Source: Epiperipatus broadwayi
Taxonomy: Eukaryota; Onychophora; Udeonychophora; Euonychophora; Peripatidae
Direction: 5' to 3'
Length of the DNA stretch: 64,000 nucleotides
Assembly (NCBI GenBank): GCA_028023455.1
Contig: JAQFVV010012669.1
Span: 746,501 to 810,500 of the forward strand
This document shows positions 1 to 12,835 of this stretch, in pieces; the first letter of the stretch is position 1, and each line of letters opens with the position of its first letter. The notes under the pieces are model-generated. The model was not told the origin of the DNA. It saw only the letters and a program-made list of their open reading frames with translations, and ran no database searches. A program made the position numbers and the translations under genes.

Positions 1-510
1 TGGTTGAAGTGCTTTTGGTAGAAATAATTTAATATTAAAAGGAAATATGCCTATATGTTTGATAAGAAAGTTTTTTAATAAATGTGTTTTACCAGTTCTT
101 ACTTATGGATCTGAGACTTGGACACTTAATAGAAGAGCAATACAGAGACTTCAGACCACTCAAAGAAGTATGGAGAGAGATACATGTTAGTAGTAAAAAG
201 AAGAGATCGAAAACACAATATATGGGTAGAAGAACAAACAAATGTTACTGACATTGTTGAAAGAATTAAAAGACTGGAGTTGGACTTGACATAACTAAAA
301 GAAATGATAATAGATAGATAAGTGAAATCTTAAACTGAATTTCAAGAGATTGTAAAAGATCCAGAAAGAAATCATATGTGAGGTGGATGGATGAAATAAG
401 AAAGTGTGCAGGGCTGATGTGGAGAAGAGAGACTAGAGATTGGAGATGAATTGAACTTGGAGAGACCTTTATCTTGAAGTGGACTGAAAATGATTGATAA
501 TGATAATATA
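1..510 (+). pseudogene. RTE-type LINE reverse transcriptase, C-terminal end
   Basis: This is the decayed C-terminal part of a non-LTR retrotransposon polymerase. From base 8 the frame reads SAFGR, then KFFNKCVLPVLTYGSETWTL, the usual post-catalytic block of RTE-type enzymes. After a frameshift near base 175 comes KRRDRKHNIWVRRTNK, then DIVERIKRLEL. A later stretch encodes the degraded VRWMDEIRK..G..W tail. Several stops interrupt it. The end is followed by a TGATAATGATAA-like tail, as in RTE elements. The 5' part lies outside the window. A minus-strand relative of the same family is at 55.9-56.9 kb. It is certainly non-functional; the clade name is inferred from motifs recalled from the family. 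Confidence 0.85.
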
Positions 511-744
511 TAGATATATAATGAATGTAGATGTACCAATATTATATGTAAAAGTATTTTCTCTTATACAAAGTAAAAAACATCTCATTAATTTGGACTG
601 TATTGGCATTATTTTACAGCCAAAGATCTACAAAAATCTTTAGTTATAATTATAATGTATAGCACTGAAAGTATTTATTAAAGCATTACAATGCAATCCA
701 AATTAGTTAAATTCTGTTGGATATTGTATGAGTGTTTTATTATA
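511..744. other. AT-rich spacer, nothing recognised
   Basis: Short spacer between the LINE end and the 2.2-kb repeat. No coding frame, RNA or repeat was recognised. Confidence 0.5.
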
Positions 745-1863
745 TATATTATAACGGTCGGGGTGTTATATGGTCTTACTGTATCTACCATACAGGGCAC
801 CACCAGGCCATTTGAACCTGGAAAATTTATATAATAGGCAGATATGCATTGTTAAAGATCTAACTTTGTTTTATTATTATTATATATTGACCGTTAGCCC
901 ACACCACTAGCTCTAGGAGATGCAGAGATTTATAATAAATAGCTTCTTAAACATTTTTTAAACATTTTAATAAAGAAAAGATTTAAATTCTTAAAAAATA
1001 TTTTTAATATAAAAAAAAATAAACCACTTCCAGTAATAACACACACACAAAAAAAGCATTTATTGATGCACATATATAAATATATTTAAAATTGAGGAAT
1101 AAATTAATCTTAAATTTGTTGATTATTTTTAAATTTAAATTATTATTTTAGAAAGTCCACACAGATGGACAGTTTATAAGTTTGTTTTATAATGTTGAGT
1201 ATAAATAGGCTACATAGATTACTCAGTTAAAAAAACTTTTCAAAAACAATCATCCAACCTCAGACTAAAAGTTCGTAGCCAACCCAATGCCTGCTTCCAG
1301 ATATACAGATGCAACCAATGTAATATGAAGATGCTAACATAAAACCATGCTGTCGGAAATGTGAGTCTGCAGTGTGATATTACTTGAAGGACATGATCCT
1401 TGTCCAGTACAGAAATGTGCACCTGTCTGGTGAAGGAGTCATGTATATAATATTTAAAAGAAATGCTATGTATGGGGGAGAGTGGTCTATTTGCCAACTT
1501 ATAGTCCCTATCTATAAAGCTAAAGGGGTCAATGTTACAGGAAATATGTCCGTGTCCATTGCTATGCAATGTCTACATCTTTGGGTCATGTATTCAATTA
1601 GGCTTTGCCCTGTATGCTAACATGCTTCACCCATACATCTCTCCACCAGGATCAACCTAACTATGAAACAAATAGCCTGAAATTAAACCCCTTTAAAATA
1701 AACATAAACGAATTTAAATATAATTATTAATTGAAAATTGCTGAGGGTAATTTACAATAAAGTAAACCCAATGACATTCATCATAAGGTGCCACATTGAC
1801 AACAATAACTTAAAAGATATATGAATAAATACGTTTGTACACTCAGCATGAGGTGTCATATTT

Positions 1864-1924
<61 letters not shown>

Positions 1925-2955
1925 GTATATGAAAATCTTAAGAAATAACTAACATAAATGTTAACAAATCTATGCAGCCATCTACCCCCAACTTAAATTT
2001 AATACATTTTATAATTTAGTTAATAGATAAAATAAATAAAGCAAAAAATGAAAATGATTAGTTAACATAATTCCATATAAAAAAATTATTAATAATTGAT
2101 TTAAAATTTTCGTTTTTAGGTCAGGTAAGAGTTCATACTTTATATAACTAATTGAAAGTTTGTTAAAGTTTATATTGAATAAATACAAGAGTTCATACTT
2201 TATGGATTCCAGAATATTTAGAGGTCCATCTTCATGATCACTTTTGTAGATTATTTGTCCTCCTTTGAAACTAAGCTGCTACTTGCCATTCATTTAGTAA
2301 AGAACTGTCACTGGGAGGCCTCAGCTGGTTGTCAGGAAATTAAATCTATTGCAGACTCCTACATTGTGGAGTCTGCAATACAGCTATAGTTCATATGTAG
2401 ATTAATAGTCAGCTCTAAGACAACAACCATTAATGAATTCAATTATTTTGGCATTTATACATTTATTAGCCTCTTATCGGCATTTTCACAGTTCGATCGA
2501 ACATGATGTCACTGATCCTAAGGTCTAGATGTTTTTTTCCATTATGGTCCATGTGCTTGTTGCTGCTTCAGAGCGAGAAACAATCTCTAATTTTTATTTA
2601 TATCTTTTATCTGATCTTTTAATTATTTAAGTGCCCCAAGGGCTAGTTTGCTCTGCATTTAATTAATAAAACAATCATTTCCATTTTCTAAGATTAAAAC
2701 TTAATAGAAATCAACATTTATTTCTATTTTCCTTTATACAACTTTTTAACAAAAATATTTATCTATCTTTAGTTCTTTATTTTTTTTTTTTTTTTACAAA
2801 AAAGTACTTTCAAATTCTTTTTTTTTTTTTAAAAAAAATACTATTAAAGTTTTCCATCTGTGCGATATATATATATGTTAATATAACTCTTAATTTTTGG
2901 CTTTTAGTTTTTAATAAAATCATTTTTACTTAAGATTTATTTTACCGTTATAATA
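745..2955 (+). repeat. Dispersed ~2.2-kb repeat, copy 1
   Basis: This segment is collinear with 50972-53054. Shared landmarks in the same order are a TATAACGGTC-like start, a block around 790-910 (GCAGATATGCATTGTTAA, then CGTTAGCCCACACCACTAGC), a middle block near 1330-1620, and an end block around 2855-2955 with TCTGTGCGA. The left end TTATAACGGT is repeated inverted at the right end as ACCGTTATAA, so it may be a non-autonomous DNA element with short terminal inverted repeats. No protein domain is visible. The small open frames at 1240-1620 on both strands overlap each other and show no family similarity I recognise. Confidence 0.6.
1868..1921. repeat. (AT)n microsatellite
   Basis: Uninterrupted AT dinucleotide run of about 27 units, inside the 2.2-kb dispersed repeat and absent from its second copy. 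Confidence 0.95.
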
Positions 2956-2960
2956 TATAT

Positions 2961-3141
2961 ATAATTATATAATTGAATATTTATAAATACAGTAATTAGA
3001 TAATTAAAATTTTTATCCACTTAGGAGTGCTTTTGATTATCCTAGTAATCTTTGTACTAGGATAATCAAAAGCACTCCTAAGTGGATAAAAATTTTAATT
3101 ATCTAATTACTGTATTTATAAATATTCAATTATATAATTAT
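2961..3141. repeat. Perfect 87-bp-arm inverted repeat (hairpin)
   Basis: Bases 2961-3047 are the exact reverse complement of 3055-3141, with a 7-base spacer at 3048-3054. The arms begin ATAATTATATAATTGAATAT and meet at CCTAGTA/TACTAGG. It starts six bases after the end of the 2.2-kb repeat. A perfect pair of this length in such decayed DNA is either recent or maintained. It could be a foldback or MITE-like element, a replication-generated palindrome, or a small-RNA precursor. No coding potential. Confidence 0.95.
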
Positions 3142-3176
3142 GTATATTGGCTTGAAAAAATAGATATCAAATAATA

Positions 3177-3202
3177 ATATATATATATATATATATATAT
3201 AT
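3177..3202. repeat. (AT)n microsatellite
   Basis: Short AT run at the left edge of the following inverted satellite block. Confidence 0.9.
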
Positions 3203-3204
3203 GT

Positions 3205-3910
3205 GGGGGGCGGTCTAATATAGGGAGCATACCAATATCTCAAACAAGCTTTTATTGATAAGTGAGGTAAAAGAAAGATATTTAAAATCTCTATCTAGAA
3301 TATTCCTATCCCCAGATCAATTGGTTTCCAGCTTTTGCCTCACCTTAGTGAGGAACTAGAACATTCAGTCACTAGATCTAAAATATCAACTCAAAATCCA
3401 GAACTTATTTAATAGCTATCTAATTTAAATAGCTATATGGGACTGAACCAAATTCAGATCTACCATATTGTAATAGCCTTAGCATTGCCAAAGTCTCAAA
3501 GGCAAAATATCAATAAAGCAAGCCATATATTGTGCGACATTGCTTTTATAAGCTTGTATTTACAAATATGTAATATAGGAAGCATACCAATAGATCAAAC
3601 AAGCCATTTTAAGTTAAACACATTTTCATGTCTGAAAAATTCAAATTTTCTACTTAAATGTTACATATTAAATAAGTCCTGTTTTTTGAGTTGATATTTT
3701 AGATCTAGTGTCTGAATGTTCTAGCTCCTCACTGAGGTGAGCCAAAATCTTGAAACCAATTGGTCTAGGGATAAGAATATTCTAGATAGAAATTTTAAAT
3801 ATCTTTCTCTTTCTGTACTTATCAATAAGAGCTTATTTGAGCTATTAGTATGCTCCCTATATTATATTTGTAAATACAAGCTTATAAAAGCAATGTCATG
3901 CAATATATGA
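3205..3910. repeat. Inverted satellite block, family A (3.2-3.9 kb)
   Basis: Bases 3213-3400 are an imperfect reverse complement of 3690-3866. A second inverted pair joins about 3515-3600 to 3835-3915, around GCTTTTATAAGCTTGTATTT. The unit carries TTTAGATCTAG next to a GTCTGAATGTTCTAGC segment, motifs shared with the arrays at 5.9-7.0, 13.3-16.9, 17.4-18.1 and 46.0-46.3 kb. (AT)n tracts flank it on both sides. The open frame at 3437-3694 lies wholly inside and looks fortuitous. Confidence 0.75.
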
Positions 3911-3922
3911 CTTGCTTCATTG

Positions 3923-3924
<2 letters not shown>

Positions 3925-4002
<78 letters not shown>
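3925..4002. repeat. Long (AT)n microsatellite
   Basis: About 39 AT units. It produces an artefactual poly(IY) open reading frame on the plus strand. Confidence 0.97.
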
Positions 4003-4005
<3 letters not shown>

Positions 4006-5319
4006 TGCTTTCACTTTAAGTGTAAAAAATAGCCACAAGCTTACGCTAGGAAGAAAAGAGGGAGTGAATTCGCTTATGCTTTTAAACTATTACTGGCAGG
4101 TGAGTGCATGGAGATTTTAATATATACTTATAAACAGTGCATAACTGGAGATTCATTTTCTTCTTTATGATTACATAATTTATAATAATTGGAATATTTT
4201 CAACAATTAAGCTTGCAACAGCTTGACAGGATTGTGGTGTGTAATGTAAAATTGAAAGAAGAAATATGTTTTCCTTATAAAACTTTTTTTTCCAAATTTG
4301 CTGAGAGGACATAATCTACCATAGCTTAACAAATTTTGGATAAATGATAATTGGTGTTGTGAAGATATTATAGAATCAATGCCAGTTTCATTATATTAAA
4401 TAACCAAATTTTAATTGTGTTTATTTTACATGTGCTTGTTTATAACAAATGTCTTTTAACAAATACTAAAATAATTATTAATCATTTTTATTAGCTTAAA
4501 AATTATTATATTTTATAATTACCCTGAGTATATATATTATATTTAATAAAATTTAGCTATATTAGTTTAATTGAATAATCTATGTTTGAAGGTTTGTACT
4601 GATGGCATTTTACTTGTGATTATATGCCCATCATTTAGTTAAATTATTAGTTAAATTATTATAAGTTTTTAGAAAAATTCAAACTTCATTTATATCTTTT
4701 CAAATTTTTTCTTTTCTTAATTAAGAAAACATAAATGAATGTAGAAAGCAACATTTTGAATGGTATTAATTTTCTCTCTTCTTCGTGTGTAATTAGTCTG
4801 AACAGTAAAAGTGCTAGTACAGATATTGAGAAAGAAAAAATAATAATATTACTTGAAATATGTTAATTGCATATTATTAATAATAATTAAATGTATATAA
4901 ATATATTTAAAGTAAGTTTGATTTTTTCCAAAAACATTTAATAGTTCAACTAGATGATAAAAATACTCCAACATATAATTGTAAAATATTTTACCCATAA
5001 GACTGTGGGTTTTGCAAACTCAAAATGTCACCATGAATATAATCTTTACCATCTATTCATTATATTATTCATCTTACACTGAAATATGTTCTGAATTTCA
5101 TCTTCTGTCCTCTAATAATTTTGGTAAGAAGAGCCTATACTTTTTATTTTTAATAGTTTACTTCTATTTTATTTTTTATTCTATTTATTCTGTCATTAAT
5201 ATAGGATAAATTTGACTGGAGTTGGTAAATGTATGCCTGCAACTAAACATCATTTCAAAATGTATGGGGAAAAAGATTTAATTCATAAAATAAATGTTAG
5301 TTTTAAATTGTGCTTTATG
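4003..5319. other. No gene or repeat recognised
   Basis: AT-rich DNA without a supported gene. Short open frames at 4082-4312 (minus) and 5012-5209 (plus) have no recognisable domain. A splice-donor-like CAGGTGAGT occurs near 4097, but no exon can be defined around it. Confidence 0.5.
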
Positions 5320-5665
5320 CAAAAAAGTGAAGCTTAGTATTATTAGAAAAAAATTATAAGGCTTAGCACTTTCAGAGCACTTAAGTCTCCAGATTCATAG
5401 CCTATCTTGAGAGTGTCGGCTTACATTGAGATTTTAAGCAAAGCTTAGTAATAATTTATGCAAAATTTATTCAAAGTTTTCTTTCATGTAGACCATTTTT
5501 TGGAGATTGCAAAGAACGATTCTTTTCGGTTTATTGCATAACTGTCATTTGCAAAAAAGCATGCCTCCTTTATCTTTCGTTTCATATCATTATGTTCAGT
5601 GCACAGTGTCCTTGCCAAAATATTACATTGGAAAAGCAAACAAAGTATTTTTGAAGATGTGCTTA
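5320..5665 (-). pseudogene. Penelope-like element, GIY-YIG C-terminus plus 3' tail
   Basis: On the minus strand, bases ~5640-5500 encode TEHNDMKRKIKEA then AINRKESFFAISKKWST and a stop. This lines up residue for residue with the intact-looking GIY-YIG end at 15.6-15.7 kb (TERNDIKRKVKEA, AINRSDTCFSISKRWTI). The non-coding DNA after the stop (5490-5345) also matches the tail of that copy, including GGCTTAGCACTTTCAGAGC. So this is a second, 5'-truncated and more decayed copy of the same Penelope family. It lacks the catalytic N-terminal half of the nuclease and all of the reverse transcriptase. Confidence 0.8.
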
Positions 5666-5932
5666 AGTATTCATCACTACCACTGAATCACTTCAAACTA
5701 GATTATAGACATTTGGACATTTAATTACTGATCTCATTGAGTAGGAAAGGAACATCCAAAGTTATAAAAAAGAATCATGATAAAAACATGGAATAAAAAA
5801 AATAAAATATAAGTGCTAGTTTTCACTCAAAAAAGGTAGGGTGAAAAGAATTGCTCCTGGAATTTGAAATGTAGAATGACAACCAAAAAGTTTTTAGATT
5901 AGGAAAACATATTATTATTTATCTCTAACTCA

Positions 5933-6970
5933 GAGAGGTGCCAGGGTAGGTTCAGACACTAGATCTAAAAAAAATGCCAACCCAAAGCCAGCATTTATCT
6001 AAAAGTTGTCTATTGTGTAAAAAATCTGAAATTTTCAGACACCTACATGTCTTCAAATCCAGCTATCCAACTCAAATAGCTCATTGTTTATAACTTACAA
6101 GCTTAAGAGAATAGGATCATGTGATCTATGACTCTTATTTTGACTATTTATAGTCTCTGCCTTAAGTCTTATGCAATGTTATATTGCTAAGACTACTAAT
6201 ATATGGTATGGCTGAAGATCTATCAGCCCCATATAGCTATTTAAGTTGGAGAGCTGGGTTTGAAGACATGCAGATGTCTGAAAATTTCAGATTTTCCACT
6301 CAATAGACAACTTTTAGATAAATGCTGGCTTTGGGTTGGTATTTTTAGATCTAATGCCTGAACCTACCCTGGCACCTCTCTGAGGAGTGCCAAAGCATGA
6401 AACCATGGTGAGGGGTTGGGGGGGGGGGGGGTCCTGACAGAGATATTTTAAATGCTTGTTGAGAAATTGGCAATCCTCATTGTTTATAACTTACAAGCTT
6501 AAGAGAATAGAGTCATGTAATCTATGACTCTTATTTTGACTATTTATAGTCTTTGCCTTAAGTCTTATGCGATCTTATATTGCTAAGACTACTAATATAT
6601 GGTATGGATGAATATCTATCAGCCCCATATAGCTACTTGAGTTGGATAACTGGGTTTGAAGACATGTAGGTGTCTGAAAATTTCAGATTTTCCACTCAAT
6701 AGACAACTTTTAGATAAATGCTGGCTTTTGGTTGGTATTTTTAGATCTAGTGTCTGAACCTACCCTGGCACCTCTCTGAGGAGTGCCAAAGCATGAAACC
6801 ATGGATCAGGGGTTAGGGGGGTTTTCTGACAGAGATATTTTAAATGCTTTCTCTGGCTAAGCATTTATCACAAAGCTTGTTGAGGAATTGGAAATCCTCA
6901 TTGTTTATAATTTACAAGATTAAGAGAATATGGCCATGTGATCTATGACTCTTATTTTGACTATATATTA
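5933..6970. repeat. Satellite array, 396-421-bp units, with inverted first unit
   Basis: TCATTGTTTATAACTTACAAG recurs near 6081, 6477 and 6898, giving spacings of about 396 and 421 bp. Each full unit holds AGCTATTTAAGTTGGA, GGGTTTGAAGACATG, GTCTGAAAATTTCAG, TAGATAAATGCTGGC and TTTTTAGATCTA in order. Bases 5933-6080 carry part of the same unit inverted, so the block is a head-to-head arrangement like the 13-17 kb array. A G-run sits at about 6417-6431. A fragment of this family occurs inverted at 45.39-45.49 kb. No coding potential. Confidence 0.85.
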
Positions 6971-7086
6971 TTATTTAATCTAAGATAAACAAAGAAAAAA
7001 AGATATAATTTTCATTGTCAGAAAGAATTTTGCCATAATTATCATATAATATAATCCTGTAAATGATTGATTAAAATCAACTCTCT

Positions 7087-7196
7087 CTTTTTTTTTTTAA
7101 ATGTCATAGCATCAGTAGGGACGCGAACCTGCAACCCGGGCAACTGCCTGCAAGTGCAAGGCAGTCGCGCTGACCTCTCGACCACCAATGCAAGAC
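7087..7196 (-). mobile_element. tRNA-derived SINE, copy 1
   Basis: A 110-bp unit on the minus strand ending in an A-run (seen as a T-run at 7087-7100). It contains an A-box-like TGGTCGAGAGGTCAG, an anticodon-arm-like CTGCC..GGCAG, and a B box GGTTCGCGTCC. Thirteen-base target duplications AAATCAACTCTCT flank it exactly (7074-7086 and 7197-7209), showing retroposition. The same unit is at 38451-38560. It is not a functional tRNA because the acceptor stem pairs for only about four bases. Transcription by RNA polymerase III is inferred from the boxes. Confidence 0.88.
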
Positions 7197-7209
7197 AAAT
7201 CAACTCTCT

Positions 7210-9698
7210 TTTCAACAGTCTGTGTCCCAACAACTCAAACAAATAAAAAAGAAATTAAAAAGATTTATGATTACATGCAAACAGAATTAACCAAAATTTA
7301 CAAGCAAAATAAACAAATATAAGAAAATCAATAAATATAAAAAAAAAAAAAAGATATAAATTCACCTATTAAAGTATTGTTAGAAAAGAAAAGACAGATT
7401 ATCATTAATCTGAATATTTATTATTCAAAATTTTATATTATCCAAACAAAATTTCAAATGTCATCTTTAATCTTTTACAATAAATAAATTAATTTGTATA
7501 CACATTTACAAATGTATCAAAGAAGAAGAAAAATTTAATAAATACATATTAATTAATAAGCCTAACTCTAATGACTACCTGGGATTTTTTTTCTAGCTTA
7601 GTAGAGTTTACGTTTACTATGAGAGGGCAAAAAAAAAAAAAAAATCTAGTTTTGAAATAAGGAAAATTCATAAATCTGAAAAAGCCCTGGAACGAGAGAT
7701 TTAGGATTAATGGTGTTTGTCAGTATGTAATTCAGATCAGATTTTGGTATATGACTGAATGGTAAAGCCTGATTTTCGAAATAAAAACTATCACATTCAT
7801 ACTTTATGATCTATGGTGCACAAGATGTTTCTTTACAACAATCATATGAGAAGACACCTAACACATTTAAAAACAAATTAGACACAAAGCAGAAAGTTAA
7901 AAAAATTAATCTATCAACTATATTTTCAGCTACATGGTCACTTATATGTCAGTACTCCAACCTATGGTGACAGGTGTTAGCTATGTGTCCTTTTTTTAAT
8001 AATATTATATATTGACTAAAATATATGTTCTTATTTAACTAAAAGTAGTAATTTATCAAATTTATATATATTGATCATCTCTCTTTTGTAATAGCCTAAG
8101 AAATTACATAAAGTTTCTTTTGAAACTTAATCATTATGTGAATCGAAACCAGGGAAATATATTAAACATTAAATGAGAGTTTATTATAATAATGATAGAA
8201 TTTATTTATATTATTTTATTCAACACTAGCAAGATGCCGCTCTTTAACTTTTTTAGAAAAAAGGGGAAAGAAATAAAAAAGATAATAATGAGGGGAGAGG
8301 GCCAGTTTATTATCAGGTGACATTTAGAATAACTACCTGAAAAAATTGCCTTTTTATAAAATTATATATTTTTTTTAAATTACATTACAGAAGTCATAAT
8401 ATTTTTAATGATCTCTCAAAATTTATTATGGTGTTAGAATACATTGGATTGAAAAGATAACTAAGCAAATAGAAAATTATCACTGAAGGTGATTCAAGTG
8501 TTTCCTAATTACTTTACTTAGCTTATGGCAGAGATGTCATGTTCATATATAAAAATCTCAAATTAAAAAAAAAAGTTGTTTTATACTCACCATATTATAC
8601 CTATAATCATAACAGAATCTACTTCAAGAAAAAATGGGAATGAATGGATTTTAATAGGGCAGTGATAACATGAAACAAATGAAAGCTCAAAATTGTAGAA
8701 GATGAATCAATAATTTAAAGTATCAGTCACAAATACAACAGCAAGCAATTATCTAAATGATTGTGATAATTCTGGAATGAAACTAGCTAACAAATGAATT
8801 GTTAAAAAATCTCTAAGAAATGAATTAAAAACAAATCTTAAAAGAAAAATAATAAAAAAAATAACTAATAGAGTTCATTCAGTTTTCTGATAGAATATGA
8901 AGTTCAATAGCAATGCAACATACTCTTTGCAGTGAATGACAAGATTAAATGAACTTCTATCTTTTATCTAAATAAAAACTCTCTCTTATGAATCACAGCA
9001 ATATTTTTTTTGTCTAATAAATAAAAAAACAATTATATTATCAGGCTAATCATATTAATTAGACAATTGATCTAAATTCTCTCTGCAGTCTGTCACTACA
9101 GTATATAAGATCTTGGATTTTCACAAAGGCATTTCTGTGCTTAGGGTCAGTAGCAAAAGTCATGCATAACAGAGAAATAGGCAAAAACTGTTAACAAGTT
9201 TAGGATATTATACAGTTGTAACTATTGAATATAATTAAGTCTGCAATCACAAATAGACTAATATAGGATTATCTATGATGGAACTATATGGTAAAACTAT
9301 TGAGTGACAACAGTATCTGCACATCAACAGAATTTTGCATTTACAAGAAATCTCATTGTTAGACTTCCCTCTGATATAAATAAGCTTGATATCTTATTGT
9401 ATTATTTTCTATATCCCAACAAATACATGAAAGAGATTTACCATTCCTTTCTGTAATGTGTAATGCATCTAACAGATTTAATGTGTGAGTTATTCATTTT
9501 ATAATTATCTAAATAGAAAGCACTTAACATAGAATAATAGCTAATGAAACAAACTGCCCCAGGTCAAGTGTTAAAGTAAAAACTGATATGCTCAATGCAT
9601 TCAAAAGAGAGAATCCTCTTGTAAATGCCACTCTAGATGTAATATAGAGAACAAAGCACTGCAGTTTAGATTTATAAGTGTAAGATATATATATATAT
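7210..9698. other. No gene recognised; AT-rich spacer
   Basis: Only poly(A) and poly(T) tracts and short fortuitous open frames were seen. The minus-strand frame at 9524-9793 enters the 317-bp tandem array and is not credible as a gene. Confidence 0.5.
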
Positions 9699-9699
9699 A

Positions 9700-10540
9700 A
9701 ACTTGTTAGTTTATTAGCAAAATTTAAGATCGTTTGCTTATTTAAAATTTCATGCTCTGTGTTTGAGTAGGTCTGTATTTCAATATTTAACATCGTTTAG
9801 CATACAACTGTAAAGTGTATCATTTTACGGTTTGCTATTATTGAGATATAGTGCTTTAAACAGAGGGCGTTACTGGATATTTGTAATTGTATAATGGTTT
9901 GTATATTTTCTATAATTATTTCAGTTAGTGTTAACAGTAACTTACTTTTCATTTATAGTTTGGGAGGAATTTAAAGATTAAAATCTAATGTTTAGTTTGT
10001 CTTTAATAACTTTGTAAACTTGTTAGTTTATTAGCAAAATTTAAGATCGTTTGCTTATTTAAAATTTCATGCTCTGTGTTTGAGTAGGTCTGTATTTCAA
10101 TATTTAACATCGTTTAGCATACAACTGTAAAGGGTATCATTTTACGGTTTGCTATTATTGAGATATAGTGCTTTAAACAGAGGGCGTTACTGGATATTTG
10201 TAATTGTATAATGGTTTGTATATTTTCTATAATTATTTCAGTTAGTGTTAACAGTAACTTACTTTTCATTTATAGTTTGGGAGGAATTTAAAGATTAAAA
10301 TCTAATGTTTAGTTTGTCTTTAATAACTTTGTAAACTTGTTAGTTTATTAGCAAAATTTAAGATCGTTTGCTTATTTAAAATTTCATGCTCTGTGTTTGA
10401 GTAGGTCTGTATTTCAATATTTAACATCGTTTAGCATACAACTGTAAAGTGTATCATTTTACGGTTTGCTATTATTGAGATATAGTGCTTTAAACAGAGG
10501 GCGTTACTGGATATTTGTAATTGTATAATGGTTTGTATAT
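9700..10540. repeat. Tandem array of a 317-bp unit (about 2.65 copies)
   Basis: Units start with AACTTGTTAGTTTATTAGC at 9700, 10017 and 10334, exactly 317 bp apart. The copies are nearly identical (for example AAGTGTATC versus AAGGGTATC), so amplification was recent. The third copy stops at about 10540. (AT)n tracts abut both ends (9686-9699 and 10541-10562), the same boundary type as the 404-bp array. The unit includes CAGAGGGCGTTACTGG. No open reading frame of note. Confidence 0.95.
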
Positions 10541-10562
10541 TATTATATATATATATATATAT
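10541..10562. repeat. (AT)n microsatellite bounding the 317-bp array
   Basis: AT run that truncates the third 317-bp unit. Confidence 0.9.
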
Positions 10563-11512
10563 GAATAAAGAAATAGTTGCATCCCACTAGCTGAAATTTA
10601 AATATAGTAAATTGATAGTTCTGTTTGAAAGTTTTTCCAAATGTAAATTGACTATTTATTAATCATGCTTTGTATATAAAACATGAAATATGTTTATTAG
10701 CTATTATGATCTTAACTACTTTAGCTTCATGCTTAGTGTTTACAATAGTTTGAATATCGATATACTGTATTTAACAATTTGTAAGGCAAGAGGTTACCTT
10801 TACTTATGTTGCTTTATTTCAAACTTTGAGTTTGTAAATACAGGTTGTGGTGCTGCTGAAATATTTTAGAGTTGTTTATACATACGTGCATGAGAGAAAG
10901 AGTGAAATGAAATACTTAAAATGAAATAAATACTTTTAAAACATCAGATTATAAAAATTTCACAAATCACCTGATAGAAAGCATTTTTTAAAACTATTCT
11001 TACTTAGTATTCTGATCCTAACTGTGCTTTCAAAAATATTTTGCCATGCACATTCATACCAATATTGACGTCTAATCAAAAGAATAATTACATAAAAAAA
11101 AGCATTAATCTAGATCTATATCAATTTTTTAAGACAATTAAAATCTACTTTTATACTAAATTTCTTTATATATATACCAAGCATTTATTTCTATTCATTT
11201 TAAAGACATCATACCTCATAAAAAAGTCATAACAATTAAGTTAATATATACTATTTACTACATAACTAATTGAGATTATTAGTATCAGTAAGAGACTAAC
11301 ATCAACACACTAACAATTTGCATATGATAAAGCAATATTAATGGACATATATCAATCTTTTCATCTAGAAATCACAAGCTTAACTCGCAACTAGAAAGTT
11401 AAAATTAAAATGAATATAAAGAGTGATTAAATGATTCTTCTCAAACAACAAATATTGTTCAGAAGAATAAAGATAGATCAATCACATATTCTTGATAAGA
11501 CATGATGATCCT

Positions 11513-11558
<46 letters not shown>

Positions 11559-12835
11559 AAAGAAGGCAAATGGATCCTAAAATAATTTACCCATCTTGAT
11601 GAAAATCATCTTTATATATTAAAAAAAGCAATCTACATCAAATAATAATAAAGAAAACAAGCAAATTGATCAAAAGGTTACCCAGTCTTACATCTCAACA
11701 ATAATTGGTAAATCAGACAAACTTCTCTAATTTACTATCAATAGCAGTTGGTATATAACTAAAATGATTCTGGATTACTTCTTATCTATTTTCAAAAAAT
11801 ATAGCACAAAATCACATCATTTTCCAAATGCAAATAAATTACTTTTATAAACATTGATTTTTTTTAAAAATATAAACAATGACTTGGACATATATTATGT
11901 AATATGTTACCTAAAAACAATCTCTCCAAATCATCTGGAAATTGTTAGAACAGTTATAAAATAAATCAAATGATTTTTATTGCTCAGGCATTCATAAAAA
12001 CTTTAAGCACCAAAAATAATAGAACTGGATCCTCAATTCAATGATTTTGAATCCCAAAAACTGCCACTCTACCAATATGTTAAATCATACACAAGATATT
12101 ACAGTAGTTATCAGGCAACTATTACCATCTATTTTTACAGACAGAAATTGTAAATACCTACATTTTAATACTTACTTTGTTTTTTAAAAGAATTCAGGTA
12201 ATACACAAAGCAATCAATGATTATCTAAAAAAAAATAAAACAATCTCTGATAAACTATAAAATTCATGAATGATACATGTTTTGATACAATAATAAAATG
12301 ATACAGTTCTGTCAGTTCTGGAGTCTAAACTTCTTTTAAACGCCCAAACAAACAATTTGATTATTTTCCCCTTCATATCTAAATCCAGTGATAGAATGAT
12401 AATAATGTCTGGAATTTCAAGAACTAACACATCTCTGTCATTTCTGGTGCTCAAGCTCTCAACCAATAAACTATGTGATTATATTTATTTTTATATACTA
12501 AGTAGAATCATTTTTGAAGTTAAAAGTGGCAGACAAATTAATTAGCTGGATACATTTTTAACTTAACTAAAATATAAAGCTTCATCAAACTCATTATACC
12601 ACTTCAAATTATGAATCTAAAACTCCAGATATAAAAACCTCTTCTATCTACATTCTTTTTATTGTAGCACAATTTGTCATTCTAAGATTTAAATAATCAT
12701 CAAGGAAATCATTACAGCTTTTAAAAATATGAAGACCATGCCAACCTCTTCCAGTCCACTAATAATTTAAATATGAATGTTTAAAAAATTATTAAACATC
12801 TATATCAAATAAATGTACTTATCTTATCCATAGGC
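10563..12835. other. No gene recognised; AT/GT microsatellite inside
   Basis: AT-rich spacer. An (AT)n(GT)n compound microsatellite lies at about 11513-11558. Opposite-strand open frames at 12221-12466 and 12357-12545 overlap and have no recognisable domain. Confidence 0.5.

Noticed and set aside
3920-4120. 66-codon open frame with poly(IY)
   Set aside because: It is a translation of the (AT)n microsatellite.
12221-12545. Overlapping opposite-strand open frames
   Set aside because: Mutually overlapping, AT-biased, no domains; chance frames.
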